Source: an uncultured Bacteroidota bacterium (GTDB taxonomy: Bacteria > Bacteroidota > Bacteroidia > Chitinophagales > Chitinophagaceae). Taken from it: a stretch of 46,264 nucleotides of DNA. The notes under the pieces are model-generated. The model was not told the DNA's origin and did not search any database. It saw nothing but the letters and a program-made list of their open reading frames with translations. The position numbers and the translations under genes were made by a program. The stretch is taken from positions 1-46,264 of the forward strand of contig CAIJLK010000050.1 in NCBI GenBank assembly GCA_903821465.1, written 5' to 3'. Shown in pieces: positions 1 to 9,230 of the stretch; positions within the stretch are counted from its first letter, which is position 1, and each line of letters begins with the position of its first letter.

Positions 1-791
1 CCCAAGCCATAACTAATAGCCGAGCTATTGATACCACTTGGTTTGGTAACATCTGTAAATATGTTACCGTCGTTTCGATACATTCGATCACCAGACAACT
101 CACTATAGGTTCCCAAAAAGCTAGCTCTAGGAGCAAATGTTCCGTTTTGATGTACCGAATGATTTAATAAGAACATATCTAAATCGCCATCCTGATCATA
201 ATCAAAGAACACAGCCTGGGTACTAAATCCAGTGAAGTCCAATCCATATTCATGTGATTTTTCTGTGTAATGAGGTATGCCGTTCTTGTCGATCCCTGTA
301 CAGATAAGCAGCAGGTTATGTCCCTTTAAAGTTTCGTATTTCCCAACGCGACAAATATAGAGATCCAGTAATCCATCGTTATTAATATCAACGACTGAGA
401 CTCCGGTTGACCAAGAGCCGTCTTGAGGAATATTGGCCTCTTTAGTGATGTCGGTAAATTTCAAATTTCCTTTGTTCAAAAAAAGTTTACTATCACCCTG
501 ATTGGCACAGAAAAAAAGATCGATCAAGCCATCGTTATTAAAATCCCCCGCACCAACTCCAGCCCCATTATAGAAATACATGTATTTAAACATATTAAAA
601 GCCTGAGTGGGTTTTAATTGATTGGTAAAATCCAAACCTGTTTGGTCTTTTTCCAAAACTTCAAAAGCTACAGGTTCATTGCTACTATTCTTGCAGGCCT
701 GCATAGTAAGCATCATGCCCATCATCAATGTCAAAAACAACATTGAAGTTTTTTGAAAATTAAATGAGTAATTAAATATCGAACGTTGCAT
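1..791 (-). CDS. VCBS/FG-GAP repeat-containing protein (ASPIC/UnbV-like), C-terminus beyond the window edge
   Basis: Reverse-strand frame open from ATG at 791 to the window edge. Translation begins MQRSIFNYSFNFQKTSMLFLTLMMGMMLTMQACKNSSNEP and has DFNNDGLIDLFF, DINNDGLLDLYI and DYDQDGDLDMFL FG-GAP motifs. Similar to the adjacent 793..4140 product. Confidence 0.85.
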   Translation of the reverse strand, partial: MQRSIFNYSFNFQKTSMLFLTLMMGMMLTMQACKNSSNEPVAFEVLEKDQTGLDFTNQLKPTQAFNMFKYMYFYNGAGVGAGDFNNDGLIDLFFCANQGDSKLFLNKGNLKFTDITKEANIPQDGSWSTGVSVVDINNDGLLDLYICRVGKYETLKGHNLLLICTGIDKNGIPHYTEKSHEYGLDFTGFSTQAVFFDYDQDGDLDMFLLNHSVHQNGTFAPRASFLGTYSELSGDRMYRNDGNIFTDVTKPSGINSSAISYGL

Positions 792-792
792 T

Positions 793-3700
793 TTATTTTT
801 TCATTGAACCTTTCCGAATATTGTACAAGACTGGAAAAGTATCGTTCTGAAGTACTAGTAAATAATCTTTTCCGACTGATTTAATTTTTTGAATATCTCT
901 GATCTCTCCACGCAATTCAATTCCAGAAACATTGGCATCCTGTGCGGTGAAATTCCCCTTGCCATCGTTTAAAAGTATATTACCTAAACTCGCATCAAGT
1001 CTGCCCATCATTGGAGGAAATCCAAAATTATTACCCCCAATTACAAGATCTGTAAATCCATCCCCATTAATATCCATGCATTTAATTGCATTGATACAAG
1101 ACAATTGAATATAAGGAGATAGTTTCTTTACTTCAAACTGTCCGCCTCCTTTATTCATTGCAATGCAAGAGCTACTATAATTGAATTCTTTAACGATTGC
1201 TTTATTTATTAAATCGGAAGAGAATAATTCCTGAACAGATTTCTTTGCAAATACTTCATGACGAAGATTTTGTTTTTTTAAAATGGGCAGTTGTTCTTCC
1301 AGATCACGTTTTAGAAATACCGGAAGATCTTTGCCATTGACGGTTCTGGTTAGAATTTTATCTACAATATTATTTTGATCAAAATCGGCGACCCAAATTT
1401 TAACTGGATTTTCTTTGTCGGGATGCAAATAAAAATTCTCCCCTAAATTTCCTAATACTAGGTCTTCTTTACCATCCCCATTTAAGTCGGCCACAGCTAC
1501 TGATTGCCACCAACCTTTCATATCAGTAAGATTGGTTTTTACTTCTTCAAAATGATCTTTATTGAATGCAAAGACCTTAGGGTTCATCCATTCACCAACA
1601 AGTACCAATTCTTTATTTGAGTCCCCAATAATATCAGCCCAAACAGCACCGGTTACCATTCCAACATTTGCAATATCCGGGTTCTTTGTTTTGGCCATAT
1701 CTGTGAAATGGCCTTTGCCGTCGTTTACATAGAGATAGCTAGTGGGTGTGACACCATAATTGCCTGGATAGCTTCTTGCACCAACAAACAAATCTAGATC
1801 ACCATCATGATCAAAATCGTAAGCAGTTACCACAGCAATATTCATTTCGTTATTTCCAAAAGCTGCAACATCTATATCGAAATTTCCCTTACCGTCGTTT
1901 TTATATAAACGATGTTGGAATATGCGACTACCCAATTGGGTATTGTTTCCACCTGCGCCTACAAAAAGATCTAGGTCACCATCCCCATCGCAATCAAAAA
2001 ACAAAACAGCTACATCTTCAAAATCGCTGAATCTTTCAAAAGCAGGATTCGGCTTTTTTTCAAATCCTCCTGATTTTTTTTGTAAATACAATTGTCCCGC
2101 ATGCTTAGGAGTGCCAGCGATATAGATATCTTCTAAACCGTCTCCATTCACATCTCCAACGGCTGCTTTTGGTCCTTCTTTCGATAAGATGCGCGGAATA
2201 TTTCTTTCATTATAAAAATCAATCAGATCATCTTCGTTATGCTTTTCGAAACTTGATTTTACTTCAGTAAGAATTGGAACAACTATCGCTTTTTTTGCAT
2301 CAGGAATTGTTGGTGCATGTTCTGGTTCTTTAACTTGATGAACCAAGTTGATAGTAGGATTTTTTTCAACGCTATAAGTTCTATCGGGCCAGATGATCTG
2401 AAAAGAATCGATCTTAGTTTCTTTGCCAAGTCCGATGATCACTTTATAATCTACAGAGGATTGAAAGCCTCTGGTAGGTTGTACTTCACGACTTAAAATT
2501 TGATCCCCAATAAATAACTTGATCTGACTTCCAATGGCAAACGAATTTTTGCCTTTCCCTTTAAGGGTAAAGCCGATATAATTATTTTTATTAATCTCGC
2601 GACTATTATTTTTATAGATAAATGCTTTTGAATTTTCATTGTTGATCACCATATCAAGGTCGCCATCATTATCTAAATCGCCATAAGCGGCACCATTAGA
2701 AAAGGAGGGTTGTGTAAAGCCCCATGCTTTACCGTTGTCTGAGAATTTAAGATTCCCTTCATTACGAAATGCTTTGTTTAATAAAGCCTGACGAGGCATC
2801 TTACTAATCACGGCATTCACTTCATCCTTCTTTCCCGTCATCACCATTTTTTGAACAATATCATTAGCAAAAAAATCAATGAAATCTTGGTTAGTTAAAT
2901 CATTGTTGATGCCATTACAGATATAGAGATCTGTTAAGCCATCATTGTCTGCATCGAATAACAACCCGCCCCAACTCCAGTCAGACGCTGCTACACCACC
3001 ATAATAAGCTGCATCTAAAAATTTGCCGTGTTTATTATTTACCTGCAATGTGTTTTGTTGAAACTGATGATAGAAGCCAGATTTTTCTTTCAGTCGGTAT
3101 ACATCGATATTATCGAAAGAAGAAGTTGTTTTTAATCGATAGTCGTCATCTGCGAGCATATCAGTTGTAAAAATATCTGGGTATCCATCATTATTAATGT
3201 CACCCATATCTGCACCCATGGATGCGAGGCTAGTATGTTGCACCCAGTTTTCTAGTTCGTCTTTGAATGTGCCATCTTTTTGATTGATATATAGATAGTC
3301 TCTTTCAAAAAAATCGTTCGACACATAGATATCGGGATAATGGTCACCATTCACATCACCAATAGTAACACCTAATCCAAAACTAATTAAGCTACCATGT
3401 ATGCCAGAGGTATGTGTCACTTCTACAAACTTGCCATTATCGTTACGAAGTAAGTGATCGCCACCTCCCTTCAAGAAATCTTTGATCGGCCAATTTTCGG
3501 CAGGTAAATCGCGTTGATTGGCATAGTTTAATGTATTAACTGGGATGGGGCTATTATTTACGATAAAACAATCCAGATCCCCGTCCATATCATAATCAAA
3601 AAAAGCTACTTGTGTAGTATAACCGTTATCTGCTAGTCCATATGCTTTTGCAGATTCCGTAAAGGTCAGGTCGTGATTATTAATGAAGAGTTGATTTTCT

Positions 3701-4140
3701 CTACTAACTCCATCATTGATATGACCAGAATTAGAAACAAAAATATCGAGCCATCCATCGTTGTTTATATCAACCATAACAACACCCGTACTCCATTGGT
3801 CTTTGTTTTTAAACCCGGCTTTTTCAGAGATATCATCAAATTTGAAATCGCCTTTATTCAAATACAGTTTGTTAGTTCCCATATTTGCTGTGAAGAAAAC
3901 ATCTGCTAATCCATCGTTATTAATATCGCCGATAGCGGCTCCACCGCCGTTATAAAAATTGCGGAAAGTAAAGATGTTAAAGTCCTTCGTGTCAGTAACC
4001 GTATTGGTAAAATCAATACCCGTATTTTCCATTAATTGAAAAATCGGTGCAGCATCTTTTTGACCAGAATGCTTACAAGAGAATTGCAAAGTTGCAATAA
4101 GCAGGAACAAAATGCCGGAAAATAGTGAACGAGCTTTCAT
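793..4140 (-). CDS. VCBS/FG-GAP repeat-containing protein with ASPIC/UnbV-like region, secreted or lipoprotein
   Basis: 1115 aa ORF with signal-peptide-like N-terminus ending in Cys (ATLQFSCKHSG) and many D-x-[DN]-x-DG-x-x-D motifs (DINNDGLADVFF, DYDMDGDLDCFI, DLDNDGDLDMVI, DFDHDGDLDLFV). Confidence 0.9.
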   Translation of the reverse strand: MKARSLFSGILFLLIATLQFSCKHSGQKDAAPIFQLMENTGIDFTNTVTDTKDFNIFTFRNFYNGGGAAIGDINNDGLADVFFTANMGTNKLYLNKGDFKFDDISEKAGFKNKDQWSTGVVMVDINNDGWLDIFVSNSGHINDGVSRENQLFINNHDLTFTESAKAYGLADNGYTTQVAFFDYDMDGDLDCFIVNNSPIPVNTLNYANQRDLPAENWPIKDFLKGGGDHLLRNDNGKFVEVTHTSGIHGSLISFGLGVTIGDVNGDHYPDIYVSNDFFERDYLYINQKDGTFKDELENWVQHTSLASMGADMGDINNDGYPDIFTTDMLADDDYRLKTTSSFDNIDVYRLKEKSGFYHQFQQNTLQVNNKHGKFLDAAYYGGVAASDWSWGGLLFDADNDGLTDLYICNGINNDLTNQDFIDFFANDIVQKMVMTGKKDEVNAVISKMPRQALLNKAFRNEGNLKFSDNGKAWGFTQPSFSNGAAYGDLDNDGDLDMVINNENSKAFIYKNNSREINKNNYIGFTLKGKGKNSFAIGSQIKLFIGDQILSREVQPTRGFQSSVDYKVIIGLGKETKIDSFQIIWPDRTYSVEKNPTINLVHQVKEPEHAPTIPDAKKAIVVPILTEVKSSFEKHNEDDLIDFYNERNIPRILSKEGPKAAVGDVNGDGLEDIYIAGTPKHAGQLYLQKKSGGFEKKPNPAFERFSDFEDVAVLFFDCDGDGDLDLFVGAGGNNTQLGSRIFQHRLYKNDGKGNFDIDVAAFGNNEMNIAVVTAYDFDHDGDLDLFVGARSYPGNYGVTPTSYLYVNDGKGHFTDMAKTKNPDIANVGMVTGAVWADIIGDSNKELVLVGEWMNPKVFAFNKDHFEEVKTNLTDMKGWWQSVAVADLNGDGKEDLVLGNLGENFYLHPDKENPVKIWVADFDQNNIVDKILTRTVNGKDLPVFLKRDLEEQLPILKKQNLRHEVFAKKSVQELFSSDLINKAIVKEFNYSSSCIAMNKGGGQFEVKKLSPYIQLSCINAIKCMDINGDGFTDLVIGGNNFGFPPMMGRLDASLGNILLNDGKGNFTAQDANVSGIELRGEIRDIQKIKSVGKDYLLVLQNDTFPVLYNIRKGSMKK

Positions 4141-4150
4141 ATATAAATAA

Positions 4151-4182
4151 CAAAAAGGTCATTAAAATTAATGACCTTTTTG
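4151..4182 (-). terminator. Perfect 14-bp hairpin with 4-nt loop and T-rich 3' side; intrinsic terminator or attenuator between susD-like and VCBS genes
   Basis: caaaaaggtcatta-aaat-taatgacctttttg; left arm 4151-4164, loop 4165-4168, right arm 4169-4182. Confidence 0.75.
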
Positions 4183-4204
4183 CTTTCTTGTTTATTAATT
4201 AGAA

Positions 4205-5812
4205 TTAATAGCCAGGATTTTGAGTAAGATTCGGGTTAACAGCAAGCGCTGCATTAGGAATCGGGAACAATAAATATTTAGCGTCAGTAACAGGCTTAAG
4301 CGCATTTGCACTCAAGAAAGTACCAAAACGAATTTGATCTTGTCTTCTCCAACCATCCCAATGGAATTCTCTTTGTCTTTCGTTTAGCAAGCTGATTACA
4401 CCACCAGCATCAGCAGCATTCTGATCTGCATTCTTCAAAATAACTGAAGTTGCAACAGATGCACCACGCTTAGCACGTAATGAATTTACCAAAGTCAATG
4501 CAGTTTTTGCACCTGGAGCAGTACCACCTCTTAAGATAGCTTCTGCTTCCATCAATACTACATCAGCATAACGGAAGAATACATAGTCATTATCCGGTTG
4601 ACCATCGTTGTTAGGTTTTGTATCAACAACGTATCTCCAGTAACGAATACCTGTAACTTCTAAGTTAGTACCACTTTCTTGTAAAGCAACCGCTCTAGTG
4701 AAAGACAAAGGAGCACCTTTTCTATCTTGAAGAGCAGCACCAGTAACAAGATCGTATTGTTGACCAGCTAAGAAACCAACTGTATTAACACCTTTAGGGT
4801 TAGGCCAGTTACCATCAACATCAGGGTAGTTAACACCTAAACGGGTATCAGTAGGTTCGAATTTGTCATAAACAGCAGCAAGGGTAGTGAAACCATTCCA
4901 ACCAGATTTATTTTGGTTGTAGTGGTTTGTTTTGTACCAAGCAGCACGAACGTTACCACCTCTAGATCCACCAATGTTTTGGTTAGTAAAGATGTTCTCT
5001 TTACCAATCACATCATTTGTTGGAGCGTAGTTATCCCATACGTTAGCAGAGATTGAATACTTAGAAGATAAACCTTCAGCAATAGCGATAGCAGCATTCA
5101 TATCAGCAGCATCGAATGTAGGAGCTGCACGGTTAGCGTAAGCACCTTTATTCAAATACATCTTCATTAACAATACATCAGCAGCGTCTTTGTTTGCTTT
5201 GTAAGCAGGACCGCCAGCAGAAGGACCGTTAGGTAAACTTGCTTTGATAGCCGTTAATTCAGTGATAATGAAAGAAGCTGCTTCAACACCTTTCAAAACT
5301 TTAGGAGCATTCAACAAGTTTTCACCTGCTTCACGGTAAGGAACCTGACCATACAGATCCAATACAGTATACATAGCGAAAGCGCGTAAGAATCTAGCTT
5401 CAGCTGCTTGAGAAGCAGATGGGCTAAAGTTTAATGCGTTTGTTGTGTTAAATACAACTCCTAACAAACTATTGAATACATTACCAACTTGAGAGTGGTC
5501 AGCATTCCATGTATGTGCGTGGATTACTCTCCAAACACCGTTATCATCCCAGTCACCACCTCTGGTTGGAACCAAAGATTCATCTGAGCTATTTTCTTCC
5601 AAAGAAGTAGCAACGTCTTGTGATTGGAAACCCTGCAAACCATCATAGCAGGCTTGTAAAAGCACAGATACGTCTGTACTCTTTAAAAGGATTGATTGCG
5701 CTTGATCAGCTGTCAACGATGAGTTTAGTTTTTCGTCCAATTTAGTACAAGACACAAAACCAACACCCACAGTCAGCATCAGAGCAATCGCAGACTTTTT
5801 AATATGTTTCAT
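4205..5812 (-). CDS. RagB/SusD family nutrient uptake outer membrane lipoprotein
   Basis: ORF 4205..5821. N-terminus MKHIKKSAIALMLTVGVGFVSCTKLDEKL has a lipobox; SusD-like features include ARFLRAFAMYTVLDLYGQVPYRE, ADVVLMEAEAILRGG and LNERQREFHWDGWRRQDQIRFG. The start could also be 5821. Confidence 0.95.
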   Translation of the reverse strand: MKHIKKSAIALMLTVGVGFVSCTKLDEKLNSSLTADQAQSILLKSTDVSVLLQACYDGLQGFQSQDVATSLEENSSDESLVPTRGGDWDDNGVWRVIHAHTWNADHSQVGNVFNSLLGVVFNTTNALNFSPSASQAAEARFLRAFAMYTVLDLYGQVPYREAGENLLNAPKVLKGVEAASFIITELTAIKASLPNGPSAGGPAYKANKDAADVLLMKMYLNKGAYANRAAPTFDAADMNAAIAIAEGLSSKYSISANVWDNYAPTNDVIGKENIFTNQNIGGSRGGNVRAAWYKTNHYNQNKSGWNGFTTLAAVYDKFEPTDTRLGVNYPDVDGNWPNPKGVNTVGFLAGQQYDLVTGAALQDRKGAPLSFTRAVALQESGTNLEVTGIRYWRYVVDTKPNNDGQPDNDYVFFRYADVVLMEAEAILRGGTAPGAKTALTLVNSLRAKRGASVATSVILKNADQNAADAGGVISLLNERQREFHWDGWRRQDQIRFGTFLSANALKPVTDAKYLLFPIPNAALAVNPNLTQNPGY

Positions 5813-5869
5813 AAATATCATTTTTATAATTTACTCTAAACGTTTAATTCTAATAATTGGTTGTCTATC

Positions 5870-8830
5870 TTATAAACTAAAGTTAAGTCCGAAGTTGAAA
5901 GATTTAGCAGAAGGATAAGGGATATACTCGATACCTAGAGAAGGTACGCCACCCACATTCTTATCTGTATTTACTTCCGGATCAAAACCACTATACTTAG
6001 ATATAATTAACAAGTTAGAAGCAGTGAAGAATAAACGAAGATTTTTGATAACACCAACATTACCTACGTTGTAAGAAGCAGAGATGTTTGCCAATTTAAT
6101 ATAATCTCCTTTTTCTAAGTAACGAGTTGAAGTAGTGATTGGGTTAGCCAAACTTTCTTTAACTGCACCACCAAGTAATGATTTTGCAATGTTTCTAGAA
6201 CCTAAGTTTCCAATTGGAATCAAGGCATTCAAAGTGTTATTGTAGATGTTGTGTCCAGCAGCACCATTGAAGTTAGCAACGAATGACCATTTTTTGTAAG
6301 TCAAATCTGTGCTAAGACCATATAATTGGTGTGGGTTAGGATCTCCAATATAGTACAAAGTGTTACCATTATCAGTGAAAGTACTGTTACCAGTTTGATC
6401 AAGACCTTTGAATTCTTTCATGTAGAAAGCATTCAACGGATGACCACTTGCTAAACGTTGAACAGAAGCACCAGATAAACCTTGACCACTAATTGCACCA
6501 GTTAATACAGCTGGTCCATTGTAGTTTTCAAGTACGTTCTTCAAGAAAGCAACGTTGAAAGATAAGTTCCACTGAAGGTCTTTTTTCTTAGCTAAAACCG
6601 CACCTAATGCAAACTCAACACCATTGTTCTTTACATTACCAGGTAAATTAACCCAGTATTTAGTAGAAGGAGCAGGTTGAATCGCATCAAAGTTGAAAAG
6701 GATATTAGTTGTATTTCTGTTGAAATAATCGATGTTACCAAAGATTCTACCACCAGCAGTTTCAAAGTCTAAACCAAAGTCTAACTGCTTAGTGCTTTCC
6801 CATTTCAAATCTGGGTTAGCAACGTTTGCAAGAGCAATTGATTGCTGACCAAAAGTGTACTGAGACTGAGCTGATCCTGGAGGGAATGAAGAGTTACCAG
6901 TGATACCATAAGAAGCTCTTAATTTCAAGCTGCTGAAAGTATGGTTATTCTTCATGAATTTTTCATTATTGATATTCCATGCAAAAGCACCTGAAGGGAA
7001 GTAACCATATTTATTGTTAGCACCGAACTTAGAAGATCCATCAGCACGGATAGTTCCAGTTAAGATGTAACGATCTTGGTAATTCAAAACTAAACGACCA
7101 AAATAAGATTGTAATTCAGAAGTTGGATCATACCAAGAATAGATATTACGACCAGCTGAACCTGAGTTCTGCATAATGCTTGTGAAATCAACATTACTTT
7201 GGTTAGTGAAATCTTTACCAGTCATACCAGCACCTCTATAAACGAATTTCTGATACTCATATCCCACTAAAGCGTTAAGGTTAATTGAGCTAGAGATTTT
7301 CTTATGAAAGTCTAAAGTGTGTTGAATAACTTCTGAAGTTAATTCTGCATTAGAATAGTAACCGAATCCAGAACCTTCAATACCAGGGATGGTAATATAA
7401 GGTTGTTCACTAGCTCTTCTAACACCTGTTTGGTTGTTTAAACTGAAGTTGAATTTGTAATCCAAATCAGCAGTCAATTTATAACCAACACCAACTGTAG
7501 CAAATATGTTTGTGATATCAGCCTGATCATTGTAACCAGCAGACATAGCTAATGGGTTTACAACAGACTCACCTGGAGTGATGTTGATAGAACCATCAGT
7601 TTTGTACAATGCTTTGGTTGGATTCCACTGTAAAGCCATACCTATTAAGTTACCCTGGAAACCAGCGTCGTTTGTAACAGGTACACCAATCTCAGTGTTA
7701 TGAGCAGCCAAAATATTGAAATCTAAAGAAAGTTTTTTGCTCTCTAAGAATTTGTATTGACCGTTCAAGCCGATATTGTATTTTTTCAAGTTTGATTTAA
7801 GAACAATACCATTCTGATCAGAATAACCTAAAGAGAAACGGTATTTACCATTTTCGTTACCACCGCTGATTCCCAAATTGTAGTTCTGAGAGAATCCAGT
7901 ACGGAAGATCGCGTTTTGTGCATCAACATTACTATTCAAATCGCCAGAAGTTAATGCATAAGAAGCTAAAGCAGCTTTGTAACCAGATGCATCTAATACA
8001 TCATATTTCTTACGAACTGAAGCAACTCCTACTGATGTAGAGAAATCGATTTTGGTTGCACCAGCTTGGCCTTTTTTAGTAGTAATCATTACAACACCAT
8101 TAGCACCTCTAGAACCGTAGATAGCGGTTGCAGATGCATCTTTCAATACATCCATAGAAGCGATATCAGCAGGATTATAGAAATACAATGGGTTAGCATC
8201 TGGAGTTTGACCGATACCAGAAGCACTCAAACCTGGACGAGCATTTCTGCCATCCAAAGGGATACCATCAATTACAAATAATGGAGAGTTACCAGAACGT
8301 ACAGAACTATTACCGCGGATACGGATAGTTGTAGCACCACCTGGAGCACCACTATTGTTAATCACTTGTACACCCGCAACTTTACCTTGGATCAACTGAT
8401 CAGGTGCGTTAATCGGGCCTTGGTTAAAATCTTTCGCTTTAACTGATGTTACAGCGCCAGTTAGGTCTTTCTTTCTAGAAGTACCATATCCAATTACAAC
8501 TACCTCACCGATATTATCGCTAGTAGCAGCTAGAGACACTTCGATTGAAGATTTGTTTTGAATATCAATATTCTGAGTAGCATAGCCTACTGAAGACACT
8601 ACCAAAGTGGTAGTAGAAGTAGGAACACTAATTTTAAAAGATCCGTCTGCGCCAGTTTGGGCGCCAGCTTTAGAACCTTTCACAACTACTGAGGCGCCAG
8701 CCAAAGCAGATCCGTCTTTTGAATCTGTGACTTTACCAGAAATAGTTTTGTTTTGAGCCTGCGAAAATAGCGATAATACGCAGGCAAATAGACCCACGAG
8801 CGTGAGTCTGGCAAGCATCTTTACATTCAT
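5870..8830 (-). CDS. SusC/RagA family TonB-linked outer membrane protein
   Basis: ORF 5870..8899. Likely start at Met 24 (8830), giving a signal peptide MNVKMLARLTLVGLFACVLSLFSQAQ. Has a CarboxypepD_reg-like domain (ISGKVTDSKDGSALAGASVVVKGSKAG), plug motif (VVVIGYGTSRKKDLTGAV) and MDVLKDASATAIYGSRGANGVVMITTKKG. Confidence 0.95.
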   Translation of the reverse strand: MNVKMLARLTLVGLFACVLSLFSQAQNKTISGKVTDSKDGSALAGASVVVKGSKAGAQTGADGSFKISVPTSTTTLVVSSVGYATQNIDIQNKSSIEVSLAATSDNIGEVVVIGYGTSRKKDLTGAVTSVKAKDFNQGPINAPDQLIQGKVAGVQVINNSGAPGGATTIRIRGNSSVRSGNSPLFVIDGIPLDGRNARPGLSASGIGQTPDANPLYFYNPADIASMDVLKDASATAIYGSRGANGVVMITTKKGQAGATKIDFSTSVGVASVRKKYDVLDASGYKAALASYALTSGDLNSNVDAQNAIFRTGFSQNYNLGISGGNENGKYRFSLGYSDQNGIVLKSNLKKYNIGLNGQYKFLESKKLSLDFNILAAHNTEIGVPVTNDAGFQGNLIGMALQWNPTKALYKTDGSINITPGESVVNPLAMSAGYNDQADITNIFATVGVGYKLTADLDYKFNFSLNNQTGVRRASEQPYITIPGIEGSGFGYYSNAELTSEVIQHTLDFHKKISSSINLNALVGYEYQKFVYRGAGMTGKDFTNQSNVDFTSIMQNSGSAGRNIYSWYDPTSELQSYFGRLVLNYQDRYILTGTIRADGSSKFGANNKYGYFPSGAFAWNINNEKFMKNNHTFSSLKLRASYGITGNSSFPPGSAQSQYTFGQQSIALANVANPDLKWESTKQLDFGLDFETAGGRIFGNIDYFNRNTTNILFNFDAIQPAPSTKYWVNLPGNVKNNGVEFALGAVLAKKKDLQWNLSFNVAFLKNVLENYNGPAVLTGAISGQGLSGASVQRLASGHPLNAFYMKEFKGLDQTGNSTFTDNGNTLYYIGDPNPHQLYGLSTDLTYKKWSFVANFNGAAGHNIYNNTLNALIPIGNLGSRNIAKSLLGGAVKESLANPITTSTRYLEKGDYIKLANISASYNVGNVGVIKNLRLFFTASNLLIISKYSGFDPEVNTDKNVGGVPSLGIEYIPYPSAKSFNFGLNFSL

Positions 8831-9068
8831 AAATAGCAGTTTAATAATTAACAAGCGTGTACAAAATACACATTTAATCCCAAAAAAATAAATTGTCACA
8901 ATTTTGCTCCCCGAGTAGGGCTTAGAGTCAATAATTCGAAGGTCAAGATTCGAACTTCAGATAATAATCAACTCGGCAAGCAACCAAATAACATTTATAT
9001 CCTTTATCAGGACATGAAAATAGAGTTCCCGCTGCAAGGAAGCACCTTAAAAAAAGATTAAGATGGAG

Positions 9069-9082
9069 CGCAAACGTTTGCG
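9069..9082. promoter_or_regulatory. Perfect 14-bp palindrome CGCAAACGTTTGCG, LacI/PurR-type operator-like site
   Basis: Perfect inverted repeat with central CG, matching the general architecture of LacI-family operators. Lies between the susC-like gene and the divergent lacI-like gene. Confidence 0.65.
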
Positions 9083-9230
9083 AAATGCTTTGTTGTTGAA
9101 ATATAATTCTGTTAAATCTTTTGATTTTTGTTTTGTTCAATTTTATTTTAAAATGATGACGAAATATTAAACAAATTCAATTCTCCTTTTCCAAACTTTC
9201 ATTACATTAGACTACAATAGAATTTTTGAT

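Noticed and set aside
423-3955. Plus-strand ORFs opposite the VCBS genes (423..617, 1776..2030, 1922..2125, 3673..3909, 3761..3955)
   Set aside because: Antisense to strongly supported FG-GAP coding sequence, no recognisable domain; low-complexity antisense of repeated DG motifs.
8066-8281. Plus-strand ORF opposite susC
   Set aside because: Short antisense ORF within a well-supported SusC gene, no domain or coding signature.
8933-8958. attcgaaggtcaagattcgaactt, T-loop-like sequence hinting at a tRNA
   Set aside because: No acceptor stem, anticodon arm or D-arm could be assembled around it.
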